Of a stretch of DNA of 64,000 bases, positions 52,054-63,346 are shown in pieces. The stretch covers positions 78,587,331 through 78,651,330 of the forward strand of contig OZ035960.1 of NCBI GenBank assembly GCA_964034945.1, given 5' to 3'. A program made the translations under genes and the position numbers. The stretch's first letter is position 1. Every line of letters begins with the position of its first letter. This stretch comes from Chrysopilus asiliformis (taxonomy: Eukaryota; Arthropoda; Insecta; Diptera; Rhagionidae). Below the pieces are notes generated by a model. That model was not told the DNA's origin, searched no databases, and was given only the letters and a program-made list of their open reading frames with translations.

Positions 52054-52998
52054 TGTCTTTCTGTCTGTCTGTCAGTCTGTCTGTCAGTCTGTCTGTCAGT
52101 CTGTCTGTCAGTCTGTCTGTCAGTCTGTCTGTCAGTCTGTCTGTCAGTCTGTCTGTCAGTCTGTCTGTCAGTCTGTCTGTCAGTCTGTCTGTCAGTCTGT
52201 CTGTCAGTCTGTCTGTCAGTCTGTCTGTCAGTCTGTCTGTCAGTCTGTCTGTCAGTCTGTCTGTCAGTCTGTCTGTCAGTCTGTCTGTCAGTCTGTCTGT
52301 CAGTCTGTCTGTCAGTCTGTCTGTCAGTCTGTCTGTCAGTCTGTCTGTCAGTCTGTCTGTCAGTCTGTCTGTCAGTCTGTCTGTCTGTCAGTCTGTCTGT
52401 CAGTCTGTCTGTCAGTCTGTCTGTCAGTCTGTCTGTCAGTCTGTCTGTCAGTCTGTCTGTCAGTCTGTCTGTCAGTCTGTCTGTCAGTCTGTCTGTCAGT
52501 CTGTCTGTCAGTCTGTCTGTCAGTCTGTCTGTCAGTCTGTCTGTCTGTCTGTCTGTCTGTCAGTCTGTCTGTCAGTCTGTCTGTCAGTCTGTCTGTCAGT
52601 CTGTCTGTCTGTCAGTCTGTCTGTCAGTCTGTCTGTCTGTCAGTCTGTCTGTCAGTCTGTCTGTCAGTCTGTCTGTCAGTCTGTCAGTCTGTCTGTCAGT
52701 CTGTCTGTCAGTCTGTCTGTCAGTCTGTCTGTCAGTCTGTCTGTCAGTCTGTCTGTCAGTCTGTCTGTCAGTCTGTCTGTCAGTCTGTCTGTCAGTCTGT
52801 CTGTCAGTCTGTCTGTCAGTCTGTCTGTCTGTCTGTCAGTCTGTCTGTCAGTCTGTCTGTCAGTCTGTCTGTCAGTCTGTCTGTCAGTCTGTCTGTCAGT
52901 CTGTCAGTCTGTCTGTCAGTCTGTCTGTCAGTCTGTCTGTCAGTCTGTCAGTCTGTCTGTCAGTCTGTCTGTCAGTCTGTCTGTCAGTCTGTCTGTCA

Positions 52999-53097
<99 letters not shown>

Positions 53098-53406
53098 AGT
53101 CTGTCTGTCTGTCTGTCAGTCAGTCTGTCTGTCAGTCTGTCTGTCTGTCAGTCTGTCTGTCAGTCTGTCTGTCAGTCTGTCTGTCAGTCTGTCTGTCAGT
53201 CTGTCTGTCAGTCTGTCTGTCAGTCTGTCTGTCAGTCTGTCTGTCAGTCTGTCTGTCAGTCTGTCTGTCTGTCAGTCTGTCTGTCAGTCTGTCTGTCAGT
53301 CTGTCTGTCAGTCTGTCTGTCAGTCTGTCTGTCAGTCTGTCTGTCAGTCTGTCTGTCAGTCTGTCTGTCAGTCTGTCTGTCAGTCTGTCTGTCAGTCTGT
53401 CTGTCA

Positions 53407-53453
<47 letters not shown>

Positions 53454-53534
53454 AGTCTGTCTGTCAGTCTGTCTGTCAGTCTGTCTGTCAGTCTGTCTGT
53501 CAGTCAGTCTGTCAGTCTGTCTGTCAGTCTGTGT
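52054..53534 (+). repeat. 1.48-kb CTGT/CAGT microsatellite with 12-bp higher-order unit
   Basis: The basic unit is CTGTCTGTCAGT, repeated through most of the block, with interspersed pure CTGT runs (notably 52999-53098 and 53409-53452) and occasional CAGT doublets. Because it lacks stop codons in several frames it produces long spurious open frames (L-S-V-S/L-S-V-C on plus, T-D-R-Q on minus). It grew from the TCTGTCTGTC segment that other family D repeats contain in short form. Confidence 0.97.
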
Positions 53535-54308
53535 ACAAGATTTCTCAAAAACTAATAGAGCTAGCGCCATGAAATTTTATAGGCATGTTGGGTCCTGAAA
53601 TGGGACGATCCTATCAACTTTTGGTGGAAATCCGTTAACCGGAAGTATCCAAAATGGCGGTTTTTCAAAAATCGCAATTTCGTTTTTCTCGATTTACTCC
53701 CAAACTACGCGTTTTTTAGTGGCCTTAAGTATGACAAAACGTGGAGAAAATAAAATTTCCCACACTTTTGTCTTTAGCTATAAGTCGATATTTCAACCTG
53801 TTATCGAGATAAACCGTTATTTCCAAAAAAAAAAAACAGTTTTTTGCGATTATCTCGAAAATTAACGGGTTTTTGCTGACTGAATGTATGAAGTGAATTA
53901 ATGAGAATGGCATTCTGTACAATTTTGTTTCTTACCGTTATCTTTTACCGTTATTGAGATATTTTAATTAATATGTAAAAAATCATATTTTTGCGAATAA
54001 TTTGCAAACTAACGGTTTTTCGACAAATCAGTTAAAAGAATAATTAAAGATGTTAACATTTTCTACCTTTTTGCCATTTTCCGTAAATTGATATCTTTTA
54101 CAGTTCTCAAGTTATCTCAAATTTTGTACGTTTTTGATATTTTTGAATAAACCAAGAATTTATTGGGAGGTCGTCTTAGGTTGACAACGCGACAAGGCTC
54201 TAGCGTAAATTGCGCAGGGTCGTAGATTTTGTAGAAGAAAGTTTTGTGTTGACCACAACTGATATTTTTTTTAGTTTTTATTCATCTGTATATATATACA
54301 CATATGTA
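53535..54308 (+). repeat. Dispersed repeat family D, copy 3
   Basis: Shares GACGATCCTATCAACTTTTG ... CGTTTTTTAGTGG with 45245-45380 and the tail TTTTGTGTTGACCACAACTG with 38960-38995. The microsatellite replaces the short CTGT run of this family. Confidence 0.55.
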
Positions 54309-54313
54309 TGACG

Positions 54314-56202
54314 CACTATGGGGCCAAAGTGCCATTCGGCGTCCAAAAATCCATAACTTTTGAACGGATCAATATTTTTGAATGGGGTTTTTTTGTTGGC
54401 TAGATAAAACTCCAAGCTTTATTTCCTCACAATCAGATCACCCCCTCACCTCCCCATCTGTATTTGAAATCAAAAATTACCAAAATCTCGAGAACGGTAG
54501 TTCGTACAGAAAAAATCATTAATGGCGAAAATATTTAGAATGCTGTTTTACATATATCGTTAGTACATGAAAATCGAATAGGAGCAACTTTCATACCCTA
54601 TATGATGAAATAATCAAAACTATAATATTTGTTGTAATATTTTTTTGGTTTTTGGTTTTGTTTTAAAGTTGTTTTTTAAATGTTATAAAAAAATACAGCA
54701 TTCTTTAAAAATGCCTTTAAAACAACTTATTTTTAACACGATTATTTTATTACAATTTGATACAAATACACATGACTAATATTACATTAAGTTGAGGAAA
54801 AATTACATTCTAATAATGTCTTGATCTACGTCGAATTTTAACAATTGTAGGATTTCTTGATCTTCCTCGTCATCCAATTCATCTTTTACATTTCCCCAGT
54901 TAGAACGCAGAGAAGCCAAAAATGGATCTGACGATAGAAGTAATATATTCATCAAATCTTCATTTTGGTTGATTCTATCGTTTTTTTCTAGTGTTGGTTA
55001 GTCTAAAATATCTGTAGTCTTTATTTTTCGATTCCTGAGCTTCTTCTGAAAGCTCCACAAGTGGTAAAATGCTTTTTTCAATTATCAGCTTGCCATGGAA
55101 AAGCACTTTATGCATTGTTGCAGACATATTTCTCCAATTGTAATGTCTATTATACAAATCAGCTGTGGACTTGGCATATGATTCGAATTTATCTGGATTT
55201 ATTGCCTGCTTGCTTGAAAGCACCGATAATATAACTTTCAATCGTCGAATTAATGTCTCATCCACTTTAGTTATATCAGCAGTAATTTTTGGATTCTCGA
55301 AAAATCACCTTGCGGTATTTCTATCGTTAGTGCTTCCAGATCTTTGCTTAGGGGTATCTACGATTATTCCAAGTGTTTTTCGAAATTCATTTTGTATTTT
55401 TTGTTATTTTTTCTGATTTTGTTTAAGATATTTACATTTAATGGTAAATTTCCTAATATTCTTTTGTAACAGATTTATATATGTACATATGTATATCTAA
55501 GATATTGATTTTTATTGTCCATATAAGATTATCAGTTTTAAACGGTTTTACTGTCAAGCAGGGTGACATTTAATGGTTTCACTGTATGCTGGTATGGAAA
55601 ATATTCCGCTTTAATGTATATTAAAAGTAATTAAAACAATTTCCTAACGTATTAGACGAAAAGTCTTTGTCCTTTGTTGTGACACAGTAAGACTTTTGTT
55701 TACGGTGACTAGAGTTGCACGTAGTAGCAGAGGAAATATGGATGTTTCGAAAAGTATTGACCTGTGCTATCATTTCCAACTGACACCTGACCGGATCAAG
55801 CGGGACCAAATTTTACAGGGCCATTATATACGAAATTTCGCGAAAAAATAGTATTATTCTAATTCTGGAATAACAATCTTAAGAAAAAAATGTATTACTA
55901 CAAATTTTTAATTTTTATTATAGTTGCCTAAATATGTCCTCATTTTGATGATAAAATCGATTTGTCTGTACTAAGTGGCTTAATAAAGTTAAAAAAATTT
56001 GTTCAAAATTCGAAAATTGAAAAAAACTGAATGTTTACCAACTTTGACCCCATGGCGTTCGGAAATTACTTGTCACAGGAGTGTCCTTTTGGATTTCTAG
56101 GTTCCTAAGAATTCTCAACGCAATGACATAACCGAAATCCTTCAAAGGTAGAACTCAAAATTTGTATTTTTGGTCGCCGAATGACACTTTGGCCCCATAG
56201 TG
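54314..56202 (-). mobile_element. Transib-superfamily element, copy 2
   Basis: Starts CACTATGGGGCCAAAGTGCC and ends in the inverted form, with a perfect 5-bp duplication TGACG at 54309-54313 and 56203-56207. At 1,889 bp it is an internally deleted copy retaining only the transposase C-terminus. It is the uninterrupted reference for copy 1 (8808-12534). Confidence 0.88.
54803..55265 (-). pseudogene. Transib (RAG1-like) transposase C-terminal fragment
   Basis: M-D-E-T-L-I-R-R-L-K-V-I-L, M-H-K-V-L-F-H-G-K-L-I-I-E, L-S-E-E-A-Q-E-S-K-N-K-D-Y-R-Y-F-R. A one-base gain in an A run (six A in copy 1, seven here) shifts the frame before N-D-R-I-N-Q, after which L-L-L-S-S-D-P-F-L and a C-terminus D-V-D-Q-D-I-I-R-M with stop at 54803 can be read. 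The acidic S-E-E-A-Q-E block aligns with the third catalytic residue region of RAG1. Confidence 0.82.
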
Positions 56203-56550
56203 TGACGTGGCACGAAATGTGTTAAAGAAGATTTGGGACGAAGCCCATACAAAAGATACACTGGAGACTTGCTGACAGTCGCATTGAAGCAAAATCGTAA
56301 GGAAAAATCAAAAGCTCTACTCAACCGGTACGTGAAGAACGCTCACAGACAATTTCTGTTGACTAATGAGAAAATGTTCGCCGTTGAAGAATCTTTCAAT
56401 AAACAGAATGATCGTGTGTACACTCAGCCATCAAAACAAACATCAGAACTCCTTCCGGGGGACGAACGAGGCCACCATCCCATATTTGTAATAGCATGGT
56501 CGGGAATGAATGATGATGGCGGTACAGACCTTAATTTTTGTGAGAAAGTA

Positions 56551-57795
56551 AAGACTGTATCGAAAAGTATGGAAACAACTGCAATGAGCCAATATTAGCA
56601 TGCTGTTGCTTTTTAGTCAAATTTGTTTAGTCAAAAAAACGTCTGAGAGTTTGACAATTTAATTACCCTATCCAAAATCGCGATTTTAATTTTATTTTAC
56701 GAAACACGAGGTCTTTCTGTAGAGCAACGAAAAAGGATTGTGGACAAATGGCATTTCGAAAAGGGCATCAACATGAGGCAAGTGACAAAACAGGAAGGTG
56801 TAAGTCTAAAAGCAGTTTTTACTGCCATCAAGAAGTTTGGGGAGGAACTGACATTCGAGGACAAGAAAAAAACTGGGAGAAAACCAGGGCCTAGACGCGA
56901 AAAAATGGATCAAAAAAACAAGTGCTGAAATGGTTCAGCTAGCCAAGAAGCGCAACAATATGAAGACCAATCGGAAGCAACGACAACCGAAACTTACCGA
57001 AAAACGCAGGCAGCCTGCGTGAAACCGCGGCTTCGGAAATTGTATGACACCATTTTAACAAAAAAAAAAACAATGCATCATTATGGATGATGAAACGTAC
57101 GTTAAAATGGATTATCGTACATTACCAGGACCTCAGTACTTTACGATTGCCGGAGGGGACGATATAGACGAAGCACAAAAGTCGATTCAGGTGGAAAAAT
57201 TCGGAGCCTAAGTGATGGTATGGCAAGCAATTTGCGAATGTGGCCTGAAATCATCTGCATTTTTCACAACGATGAACATGACGACTGATTTGTACGTCAA
57301 AGACTGTCTAAAAAAACTGTTGCTGCCCATGATTCGAAGACACGAAGGATTTACGTTGTTTTGGCCAGATTTGGCATCATGTCACTATGCAAAAAACATC
57401 ATTGAATGGATGTCAACAACTGGAGTCAATTTTGAGGCAAAAACAATGAATCCACCAAATTGCCTAGAAATTCGTCCCATCGAAAAATGTTGGTCAATAA
57501 TGAAGCGAAACCTTCGGAAAATGTGTCTGGAAACTAATGATATGGAGCAATTCAAAAAAGACTGGCAAAAAGTCTCGAAAACTATTAAGAATAGTACTGT
57601 CCACAATGTAATGGGTATATTAGAACAAAAGTGCGGCGAATCGTAAAAACATAAAAAATATTTTTGAAATGTTGTATATACATATAAAAAAATATGTACT
57701 TAATAACCAATTTTATAAAATTTTTCTCAAAAAAAAACTAAATTACGCCTTTTTAATCCCATATTTTTTGTTTCCATACTTTTCGATACAGTCTT
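56551..57795 (+). mobile_element. DD37E (ITmD37E-like) Tc1/mariner element
   Basis: AAGACTGTATCGAAAAGTAT at the left and its exact inverse at the right (27-bp TIRs), TA at 56549-56550 and 57796-57797. At 1,245 bp it is close to full length. It inserted into the transposase gene 56208-58178. Confidence 0.92.
56700..57646 (+). pseudogene. DD37E transposase, broken
   Basis: G-L-S-V-E-Q-R-K-R-I-V-D-K-W-H-F and K-T-G-R-K-P-G-P-R (DNA-binding part), I-M-D-D-E-T-Y-V-K-M-D-Y (first Asp), V-M-V-W-Q-A-I, L-F-W-P-D-L-A-S-C-H-Y-A (second Asp), I-R-P-I-E-K-C-W (Glu). 37 residues separate the second Asp from that Glu, giving DD37E, a class best known from mosquitoes. Stops and shifts occur near 56925, 57020 and 57210, and part of the second helix-turn-helix is missing. 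The C-terminal 144 codons (57212-57646) are clean. Confidence 0.85.
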
Positions 57796-58178
57796 TAGTG
57801 AAAACTTTGGCAAATGTTTGAGAAAAAACTGTTTTGGAAGACGTTGTAAAGCCTCTCAACCGAACAATGTCCGCCAAAAACCGTGGACATTCCAGCTCCA
57901 AATCACGCAACATTGGTTCAAAAACAATGTGTCAGACTTCATATCACCGGATGATTTGCCAGCTGGCATTATAGACCTCAACTCGTTGAATTGCAAGCTA
58001 TGGTCCGTTATATAGTGCCTGGTCTGCTCTACTCGACACCTAAATATTGAGTCATTAAACCGAGCTTTTGTCCGTGCAGTGGACAATTCTCCAATGTATG
58101 AGGTGCGTACTGCGATCAATGATTGGCCAAAGCGTCTCAGATCATGCTGGAAGGCAAATGGCGGTCATTTCGAATAAT

Positions 58179-59078
58179 GGGTTCTTCGATTTGTAGCTAT
58201 TGTATATGAGAAAAAAAGTTTTGAAATATATCAATTTGTTTTCATTTGAGATTAATTTTCCCTTGTATCAATATTTATGACTAGACTACATAGGTGTACT
58301 ATTTTTTTTGAAAACACTGATACATAGTAGTAAATACTCGCGGTTAAATTCTAACAGTTTTTTTAACGGATTTGTGCGAAGGAGATGCATAATGGTAAAA
58401 CATTTACTGAGTAAAAAATTACTTATCATTGGCTTCTCTCCCCTTTGGTCTGATTTTAAATTTTTGTAAATTTACTCTAACACTACAAATTTTTTATCTT
58501 GAATTTATGTTTAGGTGTTACTTATAAGCAGTTTGACTTTGATTCGTAAAAATGTTAGTCTGTGTCGCATTCATTTTTTAAAAGCTTTTATTTAGCTTCC
58601 TTCGTATCTGTTTGTCTGTCGGGGTCAAAACTCGCATAATTTTGACCCACTTATAGACTTATGTAGATCTAAAAAGGAATGACTGAATACAAGTTAAACG
58701 CTATCCCTTCCAGTTTTACAATTTTATAGCAATCATATCAAACCTTATGCTATGAATATAATGTTCAAATTGGCATGGTAACCAAGCTTTTGAATATGCA
58801 TGCGAAGGAGAAAAATGACATCACGCTATAATAACAGTTTGAATGTGTCCGTGCTTACTATTCACTTACAGGGACAATGTGTGATTGTAGTAGAAATCGC
58901 TATAAAATCGCCATAAAAAAACAGGGGAAATTATTCTTGCAGTTGCCGACAAAATTTTGCAGTTGATTCTTATCTCCCTTTCTCGTCAACGTATCTTCAC
59001 ATAAATGTGTCTCTATTTTTTTGCAGTTGCCGAAGTCATGGTAATGGAGGGTGGCCTTTAATTGCCAATCTGGCAATT
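58179..59078. other. No gene; family G repeat piece
   Basis: 58560-58680 (TTTTATTTAGCTTCCTTCGT ... TTGACCCACTTATAGA) belongs to the family seen at 37385-37560. 58540-59060 otherwise shows only scattered A/T-rich sequence and CAGTTGCCGA repeats at 58939 and 59024. Confidence 0.35.
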
Positions 59079-59561
59079 ATTGGAGACCCGTATGGTGATA
59101 TGACATTTTTTCAAGTTTAATTGAACGGCGAAGGGTGGTATCAAAATTCCAATTTGAAGTCAAATTTTCCCATAAGATTTTTTTAAAAGTTCTTCCAATT
59201 GGATTTTGATATATGGAAGTTTTATGTAAAAATGTATCCTAAACAACTTTTGTTCTTGGACTTATTTGATAAGATGCACCGTTTTTGAGAAATTCGTAAA
59301 AAACGTTTAGTTCATATGGCGAGTCCGTTTTTGCACATTAACGAACTTAACCTCACATTTTAGGAAAAACGGCTTTGTGCAAAATTTCCGTGGGTCCGCA
59401 ATACGCGCCACAGACGGACGGACGGACATGCAAAAATTAATTATTTTTATCATTCTAAACACACTGGTGTAATTCATTTTTATGTGTGATGACGGGATCT
59501 TGGCGTTACAAACGGTAAGGCAAAGTTAGTATACACATTGGTTTTACCATACGGGTATAAA
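59079..59561 (+). mobile_element. Repeat family A, copy in tandem (first)
   Basis: ACCCGTATGGTGATATGAC near 59087 to TTTTACCATACGGGTATAAA at 59543-59562. Same orientation as the copy that follows. Diverged, with a short deletion in the middle. Confidence 0.75.
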
Positions 59562-59606
59562 AAGAGTGACACAATTGATATTTAAAACATAACAAAAGCT
59601 ATAATT

Positions 59607-60140
59607 GCCTATCTGGCAATCATTGGAGACCCGTATGGTGATATTCGTATCAAAATTGGAATAGTTGTACCAAAATTCCACTTTGAAGTCAAACTTTCCA
59701 ATAAGATTTTTTCAATTTATTCCAATTGGATTTTGATGTATGGGAGTTTTATGTATAATTATATCCTAAATAACTTTTGTTCTTGGACTTTTTTGATTGG
59801 ATGCACCGTTTTTGAGGTATTCGCAAAAAACGTTTTCGTTCGTATGGGGGGTACCCCCCCTAATGGTCCATTTTTGCCCATTAACGAACTTAGCCTCGCA
59901 TTTTACGAAAAACGCATCTGTGCAAAATTTCAAGTCTCTAGCTCAATCCATGCGCCCGCAATCCGCGCCACAGACGGACAGACGGACAGACAGACAGACG
60001 GACGGACATGCAAAATTCAATTTTTTTTATCATTCTAAACACACTGGTGTAATTCATTTTTGTGTGTGATAACGGGATCTTGGCGTTACAAACGGTAAGG
60101 CAAAGTTAATATACCCTTTGGTTTCACCATACGGGTATAA
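59607..60140 (+). mobile_element. Repeat family A, copy in tandem (second)
   Basis: ACCCGTATGGTGATATTCGT near 59630 to TTTCACCATACGGGTATAAA at 60122-60141. Closer to the copy at 6093 than to its neighbour, with an extra CAGACAGACGGACGG run. Confidence 0.78.
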
Positions 60141-60372
60141 AAATGTGGCGCTAATTGGTATTCATCCTCTTTATGATTATCGTGTCGTTTTCAAGAAGAG
60201 ACGAATTATTGGTCGACATTTGCCTATCAACAAAAACTTCACTTGTAAACGACACGCCAATCGAAGTACGCGTCATTTTCAAAATATGGATTTTTCGGTG
60301 GAAACGTCAGTAATAGAAAAATCATTTTAGGGCGGCAAATTTAACTTCCGCCCCGGGCGCCATGAACCCTCG
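60141..60372. other. Spacer before the LINE
   Basis: A GC-rich segment CCGCCCCGGGCGCC at 60347-60360 precedes the LINE coding start. The open frame at 60118-60330 has no domain. Confidence 0.3.
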
Positions 60373-63193
60373 CTACGCCACTGCCAAAACGTTAACGGAA
60401 TCAGGACTAAAACCAATCGTCTACATTTGAATGCTTCTTCGTCTAACTTTGACCTAATATGCCTGACTGAGACTTGGTTGCATGCTGGAATTCTCGACGC
60501 TGAACATTTTGACAGGAGTTTTAATATTTTTCGTAAAGATCGCCACACAAATGTTGTTAATGCACCTGTTGGAGGTGGCATTGTTGTTGCCGTCCGATCT
60601 CACATTAATTGTTCAGTTGTTGTGACAAATAGCTCATTGATAGAGTTTTTATGCCTTAAAGTATCTCTTGGCTCAAGAAAGCTTTATATTATTGTTGCAT
60701 ACATTGTACCTGGCAGTCCTGTAGCATCTTACCTGGAGTTAACTGACACTATCGAAGGAATTGCCTCTAAATGTTCACCAGACGATGAAATTATCCTTAT
60801 GGGTGATTTTAATTTACCGAATTTGACTTGGGTTCCTTCAGATGAAGATTCTTCTTTTTTATGTAATGCGGCAACTTTATGTGAAATAACACTGATTGAC
60901 GAAAGATTGGATTTGAAACAACTGAACCCTATTAATAACGAACGTGGTCGGAGGCTTGATTTGGTTTATTCAACCAATGCAACGGAGGTCATCGTTAATC
61001 AGGCAGACTGCCCTTTACTTAATGTGGTTCCCGATCATCCACCGTTACAAGTAGAGCTTAATCTTGATTGTTCAATATCTACATATAAAACTTGTAATTT
61101 TGTTTATAATTTTCGTGAGACTAACTTTTTATTGTTAAATGAGTATTTAAATAATATTGATTGGGAGACTTTGGTTCTTAACGACCGTAATATCGACTCA
61201 GCATTAGATATGTTTTATCGCCTAGTTTTGACCAGTATGGAAATGTTTGTTCCTCTCATTAAAGCAAAGGATCCTGTCGTGTCTCCTTGTTGGTACGACG
61301 ATGAGATCCGTTGTTTACGAAATCGACGAAACTCTGAGTGGCGAGCTTACAATGTAACAAAGAACAAAGATGATTATAATACGTACTCTGAATTGAGAAA
61401 GCTTTTTAACTCATACTCTAAATATCTCTATAGGAGATATTTAGAAAATACTAAGTTAAAAATAAAAAACAATCCCAAACAGTTCTGGAATTTTATTAAC
61501 ACAAAACGTAAATCTAGTCAATATCCGTCTACACTAAAATATAATAATCTCACAAGCGATATCCCGGCTGTGATATCTAATTTTTTTGCTAGTCATTTTT
61601 CTGAGTCTTTTACATCCAACTGTGATATAGATTATAATTATTTTAGCTATTTGACTAATTATTGTGCGACTATTAGTAATGTTGTGATTAATGAAGATAT
61701 TGTCTTGGATTGTTTAAATAAACTTAAAAATGATTTCTCTGAAGTTCCTGATGGTTTACCTTCAGGTATTCTGTTAAATTGTAAATCGTCACTGGTTCGT
61801 CCTTTAACGTATTTATTTAATTTGTCATTATCGTCAAGTGTCTTTCCGTCAGTATGGAAATTATTTTTTGTGATACCGGTTCATAAGAAAGGTAATAAAG
61901 AATTAGTGGCAAATTATAGGCCCATTGCCAAACTTGCTCCTGCTGCAAAAGTTTTTGAGTCCATAGTATGTGATTCTCTAACTTTTCAGTGTAAATCAAT
62001 ACTTAGCGAGAAGCAACATGGTTTCGTTAAAGGTAGATCTACTGTCACGAACCTTGTTGAAGAATGTATTAGTGAAATGGAAAAAGGCAATCAAGTCGAC
62101 TGCATTTATACGGATTTCAGCAAAGCGTTTGATAAACTTCCGCACAATATGCTTTTATTTAAGCTGAAAAGAATTGGGTTTCCAGCTTCTTTACTTCGCT
62201 GGATCAAATCATACCTTAACAAAAGATATTTGACAGTCAGTTTTAAGTCAACTCTTTCTGATGAAATTGATGTACTATCTGGGGTTCCTCAAGGTAGTCA
62301 TCTCGGTCCTTTGCTTTTTAACTTATTTATAAATGATATTTTTTTATTTAATTGTACCGTTGTCTCTTGGTTTCGCTGATGACTTAAAATTGTTTAAAAT
62401 CATTGTTAATTTAAATGACTCTCTTGCATTACAAGAATATCTAAATGTTTTCTGTTTATGGTGTTTTAAAAATGGTTTAGTTCTAAATGTAGCCAAATGT
62501 AAAGCTATTTCATTTAGTCGTAAGAAGTCACCCTTAAACTTCGATTACATATTAGATGGCACTAAAATCAAGAAAACAGATCGAGTTCATGACTTGGGTG
62601 TTTTACTTGATGATAAATTAAACTTCCAACTTCATATTAATGAAGTTATTAATCGTGCAAATTCTTTGTTGGGGTTTGTCAAACGCTGGTCAAGAGAAAT
62701 ATCTGATCCGTATGTTTTGAAAGTTTTGTATTGCTCATTTGTTCGACCGATTTTAGAGTACGCATGCATTGTTTGGATGCCTTTTTACCAAAATCATATC
62801 TCGCGCCTTGAAGCAGTTCAAAAACGTTTTTTGAGATTTGCGCTACATAAATTACCCTGGAATGACTCTCTAATTTTACCTCCTTATGAAGAACGTCTTA
62901 AACTTATTGACATGTCGTCACTAATGAGACGACGAGAAATTTTTTGTGTGTTATTTATTAACGATTTACTGTCCGGAAATATTTCCTCGCCGCACTTATT
63001 AAACTCAATAAAAATCGATTCTCATCTTCGTGCCAACAGAAATAAACGATTTATTTATATAGATTATCACAAAACAAATTATGGTCGTTTCGAGCCCATG
63101 TCAAACATGTCCAGACTTTTTAATGAAAACTTTGACAGCATTGATTTTCATAGCAATAAAAATGCTTTAAAGCTTAAATTATGTAGAGTGTAA
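60373..63193 (+). pseudogene. LINE ORF2: AP-like endonuclease plus reverse transcriptase, one frameshift
   Basis: Endonuclease motifs: Q-N-V-N-G-I-R-T-K, C-L-T-E-T-W-L, G-G-G-I-V-V-A-V-R, M-G-D-F-N-L-P-N, P-D-H-P-P-L. RT motifs: F-V-I-P-V-H-K-K-G-N, N-Y-R-P-I, Q-H-G-F-V-K-G-R-S-T, Y-T-D-F-S-K-A-F-D, G-V-P-Q-G-S-H-L-G-P-L-L-F, then F-A-D-D-L-K-L-F. A frameshift near 62340-62370, between L-F-I-N-D-I and F-A-D-D, separates the 650-codon first part from the 286-codon second part. No other stop was found, so the copy is young. The protein would nick target DNA and prime cDNA synthesis there. Confidence 0.9.
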
Positions 63194-63301
63194 TATATAT
63201 TTGTATATTTTGTATAGAAATTTATTTTTTTCTATTATTTCTTGTAATATATTATAGTCAGTTGGTTCTCATTACCTGTTGATAAATAAATAAATAAATA
63301 A
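60373..63301 (+). mobile_element. Non-LTR retrotransposon with nearly full ORF2, 5'-truncated
   Basis: Endonuclease-reverse transcriptase gene followed by a short 3' UTR and a GATAAATAAATAAATAAATA tail (63281-63301). The ORF1 and 5' UTR are missing. It is the best-preserved LINE in the window. Its clade (CR1, Jockey or related) cannot be fixed by eye. Confidence 0.85.
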
Positions 63302-63346
63302 GCTCTCATCATTGCCCGGCTAATTTACGGGGCACACAGAATATGT

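Larger units (their letters stand above)
56208..58178 (+). pseudogene. Tc1/mariner-type transposase, split by a DD37E element
   Basis: Left part: D-L-G-R-S-P-Y-K-R-Y-T-G-D-L-L-T, N-A-H-R-Q-F-L-L-T-N-E-K-M-F-A-V-E-E-S-F-N-K-Q-N (catalytic Asp is Asn here), G-H-H-P-I-F-V-I-A-W-S-G. Right part from 57798: V-K-T-L-A-N-V, V-V-K-P-L-N-R-T-M, N-L-N-C-K-L-W-S-V, A-I-N-D-W-P-K-R-L-R and K-A-N-G-G-H-F-E before TAA at 58176-58178. The Q-Q-D-S-A-P motif with the second Asp is deleted. The N-terminus is cut off by the Transib end. Confidence 0.8.

Noticed and set aside
52054..53534. CRISPR-like array
   Set aside because: No spacers; continuous short tandem repeat in a eukaryotic genome.
53256..53570. Minus-strand T-D-R-Q repeat frame
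   Set aside because: Same microsatellite read on the other strand.
52053..53598. Long open frames of 500-533 codons (L-S-V-S/L-S-V-C repeats)
   Set aside because: Pure by-product of the stop-free CTGT/CAGT microsatellite; no initiation context, no non-repeat protein content.
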